DNA from: Hedera helix
Taxonomy: Eukaryota > Streptophyta > Magnoliopsida > Apiales > Araliaceae
Length of the DNA: 64,000 bases
Assembly: GCA_947179155.2 (NCBI GenBank)
Contig: OX359267.1
Location: 39,944,292-40,008,291 of the forward strand
Reading direction: 5' to 3'
Shown here: positions 48,327-61,100 of the stretch, piece after piece
Layout: each line of letters starts with the position of its first letter
Numbering within the stretch: the stretch's first letter is position 1
Program-made: the position numbers and the translations under genes
Notes under the pieces: generated by a model
Told to the model about the DNA's origin: nothing
The model's input: the letters and a program-made list of their open reading frames with translations, nothing else
Database searches by the model: none

Positions 48327-49329
48327 ATGGCTGGCGGTTCTGGGGATCGATCATTGAGGGAGACTCCGACGTGGGCGGTTGCGCTTGTTTGTGCCGTTTT
48401 CGTTATCATTTCTATTCTTATTGAACATGGAATCCATTCGCTTGGAAAGGTAATTAATTAATTAGTTAATTATGACATATATCTTTTGGTTAATTAGCTA
48501 GACTTGGTTGATTTAATTCTTATAAAGTTTAGGACAATTTGATGAATAAGGTCCATGCTGTGAAATGGGAAATACAGTATATATCATCAAATTGCTGCAG
48601 GAATTTTTGTTGTGCTTATTAGAATTTTGCATCAGGATGAAGAGTTTTTGTAAATGCATGATTAGTTCATTTTTTGTATGACAGTGGTTTCAAAAGCGGC
48701 AGAAGAAGGCCATGACTGAGGCTTTGGAAAAAATTAAAGCTGGTCTCTCCCTCTCTCTTTCTCTTATTCTATGTTGAGAGTTTAGCTACAAGTTTATCAG
48801 TTGCTGCTTACTTAATTATAATTATATTATCAAAATTTTGTTATATTTTCTTATCCTAGATAATAGTTGATTCGATCATTCATAAAACCTAGTATAATTG
48901 ATTAATGAGTTCGGGACTGATACACAAACTAGTCCTCAATCTATACTTGGTGTATACATAATTAATTAATGCACAAAATATATATATATAGGGAAAACAA
49001 TATATATATGTCTTGTACACATTATTATGATTTTTTTTTTTTTGCATACTATAAATTCTTAAAAGATTTCATTTATGAAAATTGTGACATTATATTTTTT
49101 GTGTTCATTAATGATTGTATTGACACATAAATTTGGATGTCCCTAAGACACGTGCCCTTTATATATATATATATATAAATATATATATGGTAAAAATATA
49201 GGTACACAGTTGTGTACTTACATGGTACCTCTATAGCGACGGTTTTTCTGGCTATAGCGACGGTACTATCAAGAAAACCGTCGTCATAACCTTACCGTGT
49301 AGTTACACAGCTGTGTACCTATATATATT

Positions 49330-49376
<47 letters not shown>

Positions 49377-51302
49377 CCTCTAAAGTAAGGTACCTAATAT
49401 TTTCTGGTCAGCGTTTGGTGAGCTCGATCCTATAGCTAGACCCATAATGATCTAACAAATTTTTTAATTATGTTTCTCCACATTCGCCAAATAATAGGCC
49501 ATTTGAGTTTAATTTGGTTTTTGAAGGATCGAACTAAGTATTCAAAAGGTAAAGATAAAAAGCCCTTGTAGGTCAAGATACAAGGACACTTAAAAAAATC
49601 AGATCATTTGGTTACTAATGTCTTATGACTATACATATTTTTTTCCTCATTCAACAAGTTTCATGTACTTCCATGAAGAAAATAACAAAATAATAATATA
49701 TTAAAAATCAATTCATATGGTTTAAATATTTACGTTACATAAGTACTAATTAAACTCACTAAATTTATATGTATAATTATTTATTTTTCCTTTTTGGGAA
49801 ATTGCATGCAGAGTTGATGCTACTAGGCTTCATATCCTTACTAATCACGGTTGGGACAAACCCAATCTCAAAAGTATGTATCCCTATAAAAGCTGGCGAT
49901 ATTATGCTTCCATGCAAGAAAGAGCAAGGATCAGATGGAAGAAAGTTATTGTGGTTTGCCGGTGATGCTATTGCACGCCGAGTTCTTGCTCCGGCAGCCG
50001 GTGGAGACGATTATTGCTCCAAATCTGTAAGCCAAACAGACACCATCCTCCCTCTCAAAATTTTTAATTTCATCTTTCAATACTTTCACTGTTTGAAATT
50101 ATTACAGGATTATTATTGATTTTTAAGAGTTACTTTAAAATATCTTCAAATTTAAAATTGATAAAATTCAATAAAAATTACGGAATAATAAATATTGTAA
50201 TACCATAAACATCATTATATTAATTCCGTTGAGTGATTCAAGACTTCTCTTTGGATGACAGGACAAAGTACCATTAATTTCTCAATCAGGGATACATCAA
50301 TTACACATTTTCATATTCGTTCTGGCGGTTTTCCACATCCTTTACAGTGTTATTATAATGGGATTAGCACAGGCTAAAGTATGTCAAACACATTTACCAA
50401 TTGAAAAAAAAAACTATATATATTTACAGAAAAGAAGGCTAATTATTTATTTATTTAATTATTTTGGGTGTTTTATGGTATTGTACAGATGAAGAAATGG
50501 AAAGCATGGGAGCTGGAAACTTCTTCTTTGGAATATCAATTTACAAATGGTAACTTATATATGTAACAAATTACTACTATTTTGCATTTTATTAAATTTA
50601 TGATAAGTCTACGAACACAATTTTTTTACACAAACTCCATTTACACCATTAAAAAGTGAGATCTGACACAAATTTTCGTGTCAGAGGCTTTTTAATGGTT
50701 TGGATGCAAGTATGTGTTTGAGCTTGTGTACTTAGACTTTTCCTTAAATTTAAGTACCATTTTGTCCCGATTAATTTGTTAATCTTATTTTTTGTCTAAA
50801 TTTAATTTGCTAATCTTCTTGTTGATTTGATTAGACCCTTCAAGGTTTAGGTTTGCTCATCAAACCTCCTTCGTTCGGCGGCATAGTGGATTATCAACCA
50901 TGCCCGGTATTCGCTGGATTGTAAGAGGGAGGATCTTTATTTTCATTTAATTTGTAAAAAATTCATTAAAATGCCATGAAATATTTGAATTGTGTTGATA
51001 AAAATTTGCAGGTAGCATTTTTTAGGCAGTTTTTTGCTTCAGTAACAAAGGTGGACTATATGACCATGCGGCATGGATTCATTAACGTAATTTGATTTTG
51101 TGGGCCTTACTTTGCTTAATGTAGTTAAATTAAGAGGCCCAACATATTGGGTCTTGGCCCAAGTTTAGAATGAGAAAATCTCATCTGTATGCTTGTGAAC
51201 AAATTGCAGGCTCATTTTGCTCCGAATAGCAAATTTAATTTCCACAAGTACATCAAGAGATCAATGGAAGATGATTTCAAAGTGGTCGTCGGTATTAGGT
51301 TA

Positions 51303-51356
<54 letters not shown>

Positions 51357-52932
51357 AATAATCCATATCCAAAGGAGGATGATAGTATTTATTCATCCAA
51401 TCCAATATTAGCAATCCATTACAATATCTAATAGTTTAGGGAGTTACCTACTGCATAATTGTTTGTAAGATTATTGCACAATAGTTATGCAATATATGAC
51501 TCACATAAATATTGTGAATAATACCCTTTAGAGCAAATAAAATAAAATTAGGGGGTACCGCACAATAGTTGTGTGGTCCCCTAATTTTTTATTTTTTTTT
51601 ATTTTGGAGCACTACTTTGGTACGCATAATAGCAAAAAATAAAAATAAAAATTTAAGGGGGTATCGCACAATAGTTATGGGGTATACCCTAAATTTTTTT
51701 ATTTTTTTTGCATTAGAGTATTATTTTAATACATATGAAAATAAAAAATAAATAAATTAGAGGTACCACACAACTATTATACTGTACCCTATAACTTTTT
51801 TTTGCTATTCTGCTCAACTCTTCAACTTAAAAAATTATTGACTGCTCTCAAAACAAAGTTATAATTTACTATTTCCTCTTACATTATTATAGAGTCTACA
51901 AAAGATCCATCATTTATAAACTCTATAATATTTTAAAATAAATAAATAAATTATAACTTTATTCCTGAAATATCTAATAATTTCTCTTTCAACCCTACCT
52001 TTGAGTAGTTGCCTTCACATCGCAAACAATTGTCATTGACTGCTGACCAACTTGACCTTTGAACACTATCAAGATCATCCCCAACACATCTTGATAGAGC
52101 TATTTTAATCTTTACCATCTTGTTTTGACTTTTGACAATTGACAGTAGATATCAGCCTTATCCGTAAAGTACTTATCGGAAGTATAAAATAAGTGAGAAA
52201 ATAAAGCACATATGTAGCTGAGAAATATATATAATGGAAAATTAGCTCAGGTAATACACTATTTTGACTCTCCAAAATGAATAAATAATTTGAAAGTGTA
52301 TTTGTCTAGAGAAAATCTCAAGGCGTTGGCTCAAAGTAGAACCAAGTCATGTCATTCATAAAAAAGGAGCAATTTCTAAGAATTGGGGAATTAAAATAAC
52401 CTTTTTTTTTTCATTTATCTACTGCCTACTTCTTTCTCATGCATTAATGATCATCATCATAACTCACGCCCTACAATTTTTGTCTCTCAGTGGAGATGGA
52501 CACCATACATATAGACCAAGACTTTTCTCTCTTTCCTGGGTCTTCTTTAGTACGGTAACCCCTGAATTTAAAAAAAATAATAATAATAAAATAAAAATTT
52601 ACGAAATACTACATAACTATTATCTGGCATTATTTAATTTTTTTTTACTCTTATATGTATCATAGTGCTTCAAAGCAAAAAAATAAAAATAAAAAGTTAA
52701 GAGGGTACAACACAACTTTTGTCTGATATTCCCTAATTTTATTTTATTTTTTGCTTTAAAGAATATTATAAATAATATTTATATGAGTCATATATTACAT
52801 AACTATTATGCGATAATTTTACAAATAATTATACGATAAGTAATTCTCTATGCCATTAAATATTGTAATAGATGATTAATATTGAATTTAATAAATAAAT
52901 GCTCTCATTCCCTTTTAATTATAAATTATTCT

Positions 52933-52974
<42 letters not shown>

Positions 52975-55076
52975 AAATTTTAACCTATCTTATGCAGTAG
53001 TTGTACCTTTCAGCAATAATTGTAGAATATTTTATTAAAAGTAACATAGGCATTTAATTACTTTAACGCGAGTTAATTTAACACTGAATATAATATTTTA
53101 TTTCTCCCAAACTTAGGAATTTTTTAAGAGTTGATTTAAATGTTAATTTCAGTAGTTTGATTCTGCTCACAACCGTAAATATATATACGTACACATGTAG
53201 ACCCACACATTTTATTTATAAACTTATGGGCGTATTTTTTTACCTTTATATTTGCTTGCTGGTCTTGTAGTGATGACTATTAATACAAGCACTATACGTA
53301 ACTTATGGAAACTTCTCAATCATTCATTTATTTAATTTGAAATTTAATACGAGCTTAACTTGTAAATAATATATATTTATTTTGACAAAATATAGAAATA
53401 AAAAAAGAGAATAATTTTTGCCGATAAATAAATTGAATTACAAAAACATTAGAGTCAAGATGATATTTCCTCCCATTCCAAGTGTATAGTTTTAGGCAAG
53501 TTTTTTTGGAAATATTTTTTATAATTTGTATTATATTTGTCGATGCCTAATTATAGATTTTCTTTTAATGGCAGTATACCACTATGGACATTTGCAATAA
53601 TCTTTCAGCTTACGAATGTCTACAGTAAGAGAATGCAACTTTTAATTTTTTAATTCCACCAAATTATTAATGGGGCCTTATTTTGTTGAGGAAATTAGCC
53701 ATATTTCTCTATTCTAATGCAGAATGGTACACCCTTTTAGGCCTATCATTCGTCCCCGCTGCAGTAAGAAACATTTATTTATTTGTTTGTTTCATTATTT
53801 TATTAATTAAAGTAAGTAAATTACTGCAACTAAATGAATGCAATTTCACAAATTAACAGATATTGTTGATAGTTGGTGCAAAGCTAGAACTAATTATAAT
53901 GAACATGGCTCAACAAATCCAAGACCGAACCAAGGTGGTGAAGGGAGTTCCGGTAGTTGAGCCCAGTAACGAGCACTTTTGGTTCAACCGGCCTCAAATA
54001 ATTCTCTTCTTGATACATTTTACCTTGTTTCAGGTAATTTGAAGTATATAGAACGTGAAATACTTTTCGATATCCATAAGCTTTTTCTTCTTTTTTTTTT
54101 TTCATATTAATATTTTTCTATTTCACAGAACGCTTTCCAGATGGCTTACTTTCTGTGGATATGGGTAATAAAATTATGAGAAGTTATTTATTTTTCCTTT
54201 GAACGAGAAGATTTTTGTTTAATTATTGACTGTGACATTATTATTAACTTGTAATATTGCAGTATGAGTTCGGGCTAACTTCATGCTTCCATGAAAACTT
54301 GGCAATGATTTTCGGGAGGGTTTTCCTTAGTGTTGCATTACAAGTCTTATGTAGCTATATAACCTTTCCTCTCTATGCATTGGTCATCCAAGTAAGTTGT
54401 TTTACCACAAACTGATTTGTAAAACGGAATTCTTAAAGTATAAACAAATTTTACTTCTATATTATAGTTAAGACCCCTGTTACATCTATTGGACTAGACA
54501 AGAGACCTTGATAAAATATTTTATTTTAATTTCCATATTTTAACTCAGAAACATCACTATCATGCCATTTGTTGTTAGAACTTGGTATAATGATCGATAT
54601 TCTTTGTTATTAGAACTTAGTATAATGATATATGACTCACTTTGTTCACTTAACTAATGACTATATTATATATGCAGATGGGATCACACATGAAAAAGAC
54701 CATTTTTGAAGAACAAACGGCGAATGCTCTAAGAAAATGGCAAAAGGCCGCAAAGGAACGCAGGAAGTTAAAAAACGCAGGAGGGGAAGATATTCCGTCT
54801 GGATTTTCAAGTGTGGCATCGACTCCATCTCGAGGCTCGTCGCCACTGCCATTACTCCACAAGTACAAATTCAACACTAATAATACAGATTTAGAGAGCG
54901 TATTGAGCTCTCCTCCACATAATTACCAGTTCGAAACTGAGTTATCGGACGTTGGAGATCCTCCTTCGCTTGTTTCAGGTGATGATCAAGGAATTACAAG
55001 AAGACCAAAGTCGCCTAAAAGTCCAAATCGAAATGGAAAAACTCGTGGCGATGATTTTACATTTGCATCACCCTGA
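48327..55076 (+). CDS. MLO-family seven-transmembrane protein, 14 exons, 550 aa
   Basis: MLO proteins are plant plasma-membrane proteins that bind calmodulin; members act in powdery mildew susceptibility, pollen tube guidance or root touch responses. Exons: 48327-48449, 48685-48742, 49812-50026, 50262-50378, 50489-50549, 50835-50920, 51012-51086, 51210-51298, 53575-53624, 53723-53763, 53860-54033, 54129-54164, 54263-54391, 54678-55076. All are GT-AG and in frame. Seven hydrophobic segments are present. The four conserved extracellular cysteines appear at C83, C95, C129 and C383. The calmodulin-binding region follows TM7, MKKTIFEEQTANALRKW with W439. Sequence resembles the AtMLO5/7/8/9/10 group more than mildew-susceptibility clade V. 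Intron 8 (2.3 kb) is enlarged by an inverted-repeat element. Confidence 0.95.
49199..49322. mobile_element. small foldback element in MLO intron 2
   Basis: TAGGTACACAGTTGTGTACT at the left is mirrored by GTTACACAGCTGTGTACCTA at the right, with CTATAGCGACGGTTTTTCT and AAGAAAACCGTCGTCATAA forming the inner stem. The whole 124 bp is one imperfect hairpin. TATAGCGACGG words are typical of CACTA subterminal repeats, so a CACTA-derived origin is possible. Confidence 0.75.
49332..49375. repeat. (TA)n microsatellite in MLO intron 2
   Basis: About 20 uninterrupted TA units directly downstream of the foldback element. Confidence 0.9.
50604..50741. mobile_element. palindromic MITE in MLO intron 5
   Basis: AAGTCTACGAACACAATTTT pairs with GCTTGTGTACTTAGACTTTT, and the centre ACACAAATTTTCGTGTCAGA pairs with itself. 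The 138-bp unit is almost one hairpin and lies clear of both splice sites. Confidence 0.7.
51305..51353. repeat. CT/TA/TG compound microsatellite at start of MLO intron 8
   Basis: (CT)n, (TA)n and (TG)n runs begin only 6 bp after the intron 8 donor (GTTACT), so length changes here could influence splicing. Confidence 0.9.
51438..52852. mobile_element. 1.4-kb terminal inverted-repeat element with internal tandem repeats, in MLO intron 8
   Basis: The arm starting AGGGAGTTACCTACTGCATA pairs with the end at ATACGATAAGTAATTCTCT, and the match continues inward for more than 100 bp through ATATGACTCACATAAATATT. Next to it a unit of roughly 110 bp (GGGGGTA(C/T)CGCACAATAGTT) is repeated at about 51550, 51656 and 51760, and inverted counterparts occur from about 52597 to 52740. 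No transposase is visible. It explains the unusual length of this intron. Confidence 0.75.
52935..52975. repeat. (CA)n(TA)n microsatellite
   Basis: A CA run followed by a TA run in MLO intron 8, just right of the inverted-repeat element. Confidence 0.9.
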
Positions 55077-57409
55077 TTTTACATAGGCTAGCTTTTGTTT
55101 TAATTTGAATTTTAATAGTTTTGTTTGTTCATGTGGTTGTTATATATGTAACTTAAATCTGTCAACATTACTTTTTATATATTTTAGAAGCACAACTATT
55201 AGATGCAAGAGTTCTCTGTTAATTAATCTCATATTCTCATGCATTAGTCACTCACAAACGTAATAGATAATTGATTTTTATATATAGTTTTATAGCTAGT
55301 TACAAATGTGTCGATAGGTATGGGAAAAAAAGATACACTTTTTCAAAATTTATGATGTAATTTTAAAAAATAATTGGCCTATCCCACCCACACGTACCCA
55401 CTTAGAAAACTCATATAGTTATAAATTTCAGTTGAAGGAAACTATATATTGAAACAAATATAATATTTAAAATGCAGGATGTTTGATTATTCGTCGATGT
55501 AATATTTTAAAAATTCAAGATGGTTATAGATGTTGACATGGATGGGGGAGAAATAAAAACATTTAACAGAAGTATACATAATATAATCAGACTTTTCAGC
55601 ATAGGTCTCTAATACAAAAATGATTCCAACACGAATATTATTACAGTATTACTGATGATGATGATGATAATAATAATAATAAATTAGTAAATAAATATAT
55701 AAATTGATGATGATGATAATGATGATTATACTAATAATAGTGGATGAATGTTTGTGACTAGTTCTCAAGTTTTAAAATAAATTTAGAGAAATTAAAACAG
55801 TCACGGTCTTGGTCCAAAATGATCTGAATTATGACTCTTGTGGTAAAATAGAAACGTTAGTTATAGGAATTCATCAAAGAATTAAAAGGTTAACGACGCA
55901 ACACTCAATTTGGATATATGTCGTAAACTCTTGGTATACCAATCAAATTATTGACAGAAAAATAAATGAAAAATCAATAATATTTTCATATTCTGTAGGA
56001 AATTTCTGACTTTTCCATTTCTTTGAGTTCTTGTTTGTTAGAATCCAAACTTCTCCCGAACTATACATGTTATTTCAATTCTACATTATTTTAGATGTTG
56101 ACGCTTATCTAGTTGGAAATATCTCATGGAGATAAGGAATAACTCTACTTGACTTGGTCAAAATTCAAATAAATTGAGACATAAATTAAAGCCTACTTGC
56201 TGCTAAATAATAAATTAAAAAAAAATTGGAACCCTTTTCAAAATGTGTATTCCTGTCCAACTTTTCAAAAGACGTTAATTCCTTATGTCTTCTTGCGTAT
56301 GTCTGTAAGGTAATACTGACCACTGTCGCCACCTATTTCTCTCTCACAAACGTGACTCGTCGGATTATTCATGCCAACAAAGGAGAATAAACGATACTCC
56401 ATCCCTTACGATACGAGTATTAAATTTTAATTTTTTAAAAAATAATTTATAAATTATTTTTAAACAAATAAATTTTAGTAGTTTTATATATTATTTTTAT
56501 TTATAAATTATTTTAGTCAAATATTTTAATTTTTTATTTTAATTTTATTTTTAATTTATAAATTAAAATAATATCAAATACTTTTATTTATAAGTTATTA
56601 CTTAAAATAACTTATAAATTATTTTAAATTCTAACAGGGTCAGCCCTATACTATAGAGAAAAAAACTTGGGCTTTAGGCCTCGTTTTAAGAAAGACCTCA
56701 AATTTTTTAATATCATAAATAACTTATATAAAAAATGTCTTATATAAATATAAATTCAATCAATTTTTTAGTGCCCATAGTCCAATTCAAATATTAATAC
56801 GTAAAAAAAATTAACAGTATAAAAAAAAAATTCATTTAAATAAAAAATATTAATATCTCATCCTTCCCAAAATAAAAGTCATTCATTGATTTTTGTAGTC
56901 AAATTGACTATTTTTAAAATTAATAATTAAACATATATATTTAAATTTTAAAAAAAGTAAACATTGAGATTATTACTAAATTTTATGTATTTTATAATGT
57001 TTGTAGACTTTTTACATATATATTAAATAATAATAAAATATATTGATTTGAAAAATAATTAATTTGACCATAAAAATTAATGAAAGATGTATCAAACATA
57101 TAATGTCTCATTTAGAAGTAATGTTTTAGGTGTCTCAAATTGTCTCGAGCTACCCTTGATTCTAACTTATAATTTATTTTAAAACAAATTATTCCCTAAT
57201 AGATCCTAAATGTCTCTTTATAAATTTTTTTTGTTTATTTTGATGTCCGTGGTTGGTATATTTTTTAAAAAAATAATTATTTAATTTTTCATATGATATA
57301 AAGACATAAAATACAAATTTAATTCTTTCTATCTTTTGAAAAGATAATATTTATATTTTATATTCAATTTAATTAATCAAGCAATACCGGATCCACTTAT
57401 GAAAAATAC

Positions 57410-57473
<64 letters not shown>

Positions 57474-57988
57474 GTGGATGGCGATCGCAAGTGTTTTTTT
57501 TTTTAGAGAAAACAAGTACAAAAATTTTAGAGAAATAGAAAATTTAAAAATTTTAAAGGGAGTATGAAATTTTATAGAGAGGAATAATGTATAAAATATT
57601 AGAGATAAAAAGTGAAGGAATATAGAAATTAAATATGATAACTAATTTATTTAATTGAACCATAATAATGGTAAGTTTGAAATTTAAAATATGAGTTGAC
57701 TTATATTTGGCTCATAATTATATAGTTTCAACTCACACAGTCCATATTAAAAATAGGTAATGTGATTTTAGTTCTTAAATGAAACTATAACCAAATTTTA
57801 TAAACAAAAACCAACCAATAGCCATATTTTGTAAGGTTTACCCATATATAACAAGACAATATTTGAAGATCTTATTCAAATTGTCTGAATCATTTGGTTA
57901 TTCTTCAAGTTAGTCTCAAGTTAATACTGAGTTCATTATCTCTATTGATGCAATGTATGTAATATTCGCAATTATACGAGGAAACTGA
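55077..57988. other. 3' flank of first MLO gene and AT-rich spacer
   Basis: The first few hundred bases should include the MLO 3' UTR. Beyond that are TGA/TAA trinucleotide-like runs (about 55650-55740), MITE-end fragments (CTCCATCCCTTACGATACGA near 56398) and a (TA)n(TG)n microsatellite at about 57413-57470. No gene is supported. Confidence 0.55.
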
Positions 57989-58122
57989 TATTTTCACAAG
58001 TTTTTTAATACTTTCACTTGAAAAGTGCCGCTATAGGTCTATAACGATGATTTGATCATCGCTATAGATCTATAACGACAGTTTACATGTAAAAATATCA
58101 AAAAAATTATGTGAAAATATCA
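57989..58122. mobile_element. foldback element with TATAACGA core
   Basis: GATATTTTCACAAGTTTTTT at the left mirrors AAAAAAATTATGTGAAAATATC at the right. The inner stem pairs CTATAGGTCTATAACGATGA with the CATCGCTATAGATCTATAAC stretch around a GATC centre. Its size and TATAGCGA-like words recall the foldback in MLO intron 2, though the ends differ. Confidence 0.7.
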
Positions 58123-61100
58123 CTTCCCGTATACTAAACTTTTTATTGAGATTGACTTATACTTCTGCGTGTTTAACTAATTATCACTACGACAGGTGTA
58201 ATTGGGGTTGGGAACTTAATTAGTAATCCAGTCTTTGATTTACTAATGTATTGGGTTGAGCTCATATTATAGCAGTTAGGATTTTCTAGTTACTAAAAAA
58301 ACAATTGTTTGACGTGTCAATCATTGTAGAGCGTATGAGACATTTAATGAATACGTCAAACAAACAAGATTAAACAAAATTATTGAACCTGGGTATATCG
58401 TGTGTTCTTACTTTTATGTTCTTGTGTGATTTTGTTATTCGATCTTAAATTCTAATACTTTTCGTATCATTTATTTATTGTATTATTTTAAGAATGTACA
58501 TGCATGTATTAAATAAAATATACAATAATTTTGATATACATACAATTCTTCATTTTCATATTCAATATATTACTACCATTTATATTATATTATTTATATT
58601 CAAATTATAAATATTAAATATCACACACCACAGTTTTAAATTTTATTATTAATCGAACAACTCATGGAATTTGATTCATGATCACCAATGAATATGAAAT
58701 GGGATTCAACTCATTCTTCTATTTTGGACCCCTCTTTTAACTTTGGGCATAAGCTTCCGAGAAACCAAATAAAGAAAGCAAATTTTTAATACTAAGTTTG
58801 GATTATTATTAGTGGTATGCAATAATTGGCATTCCGGTGGCGATTTCAGTCCAAGCTCTGGATTATTCAACTAACTCAAGCGCTCATAGTCGTGGCCACG
58901 TGGGGATTATAAACTTTTATCTGGTTGCATGATCGATGCAACTTCCATCTTTTACCGTGTTGCATGGCCATTTATTTGTACCATGCACGTATTACGTCTG
59001 TTGAAAAAATATGAGAAAAAAAAATAATAGTTAAAGAAGAAGAGAGGTTAGGAGGATGTGAGAAAATACAATTAGGGATAAAAGAGTAAAATAAGAGATT
59101 AAAAACCCGTAACGCAGTCATAAAAAAATAATTAATTTCTCCCCCCTCCTTCAATTATATAGATATAACAATTGTTGTTTCCTTTTATTTTTTATTTTTT
59201 ATTTTTTATAATTTGAACACACACCCCATATTCACACGTCCAAAAAATTGAACCCTCAATCTTATGATAATTATGAGCAGAGGCGGAACCGGGGGGGGGG
59301 GGGGGGGGGGCGAGGGGGGGCAGTTGCCCTCGGTAGCTCTGGCCCTCAGGCTAAGATTCAGGCGACGGATGAGTTCTTGACCCCCCAACCGGCGATCATG
59401 GAGGCGCGGCCCGGATAAAAAAAAACCTTCCTCCACAAATCAAAGCCTGAACCAAAAACCAGAAACTTACATCATCAACACAGCACTGACTTGATTCTAC
59501 TTCCTCTACTTGAGTGAAGCATACTCATACACTCACCAACCAAGGATTAACAAGTCACATCTCCAAATCTGCAGATCTTACTTTCCCACAAACATTTAGC
59601 CATTTGAAAGCTTTGGTTGGTGAGTAATTATAATATCTACGCAGGCAAAACCGACCCAAGTTCAAGGTACAACTCAACCCACTCATAAAAAATAGATTTT
59701 GGGTTTGGATTTTTAAATTCAATAAAACTTGAGTTTTTTTAGCCCAACCCAAAACAGCATAACTCAACTCAATCCAATGCAACCCATTCTTTACTAGTAA
59801 TTCAAAATTAATTTATTTTAATAATTCTATCCACTGTAATATTACTCTAAAGTTAAGAATTAAATCTAACTCTTTTAAGAATTTAACAAGAAAAAAAGAA
59901 AAAAAATATTACTTCAAGTTTTGTTATTCTCAACTTCCATTCTCATTCTATAACTCTTACAGACACGACAGAATATGACTAGAATATAACGTTTTAATAC
60001 AAATGTGATTTATACTTTTAAAAGTATCAAGAAAAATGTAAGACAAACTCATGAATTTATAAGAAAAATAAGAACTTACACAGAGATCAAAATAATAATA
60101 ATAATAATAATATTAGTTAATGAAAAACGTACCTGTTAATAAGTCCTAATAATAAATATTATCTCCGTTCTAAATTAAAAGATTATTATTGATTATTATA
60201 AATTAATTTAAAATATTTTTAAATTTAGAATTGAGATGACCTATTAAAAATTATAAAATAATAAATCTTATAATTAATAATATTTTTTAGATAATTTACG
60301 AAATTTATTACTGCATTAAGTAGAACAAATAAAATATATTACATTTAAAATTTAAAATATTTTAAATTAATTTTAGAAAATTAATAATAATTTTATCTTT
60401 TAAAACCGAGAGAACATTAATATTTTTAATCATAGAAAAGAACAAGGTCCTAAGACAAAATACCAACTCTGCGTACCGTACACGCATCCAATTGTCAATT
60501 AGTCTTACATCATTAATTATGAAGTTAGAAGGGGCGAACGCGAACGCGAATGCAAATGGGATACTAACATCTAAAACCACTTGTTTTTTTTTTTTGTTTT
60601 TTTTTTTCTTGCTAATTGAATTGAATTTTATTTTTTTGATACTATATTAATCTAATTTTTATTTAAAAAATTATATGAATTTGCTAAACTTATAAATGTC
60701 TCAAGTTCTTTTGGAGGACTTGATTTAGCGTAACCCTTTATAATTTTTTTTTTGATATTTTTTATATATAAAACTATTATAGTATTTTTATTTGAAAATA
60801 TCAATAATACCCTTTGTAAAACCTGGACAAATTGATGAATTACAAAGTATATTTACTACTTTTAAAATAAAATTATAAACTATAGGTAATCTATTTAGTA
60901 TTATATGCTTCAAAAAATAATGTGATAAAGGGAGTCTAGGGAGATACATTATAGAGTTAATACGTCAATATTTAAAATTTTTAAAGATAAATCCTATCAT
61001 ACGGATATAAAGACATTCAAAAATATTTGAATATATAGATTTTCATATAATTTGGTGGTGTTTATCGATGACTTTATATTAATAAGAGTTTAATAAATTT

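Noticed and set aside
51189..51431. Two overlapping plus-strand frames with SLSLSLSL and YIYICVCVC
   Set aside because: They are MLO exon 8 read into a CT/TA/TG microsatellite; the true exon ends at the donor at 51298.
54650..54877. Minus-strand frames opposite the last MLO exon
   Set aside because: Shadows of the calmodulin-binding tail exon, which is supported by splice sites and family motifs.
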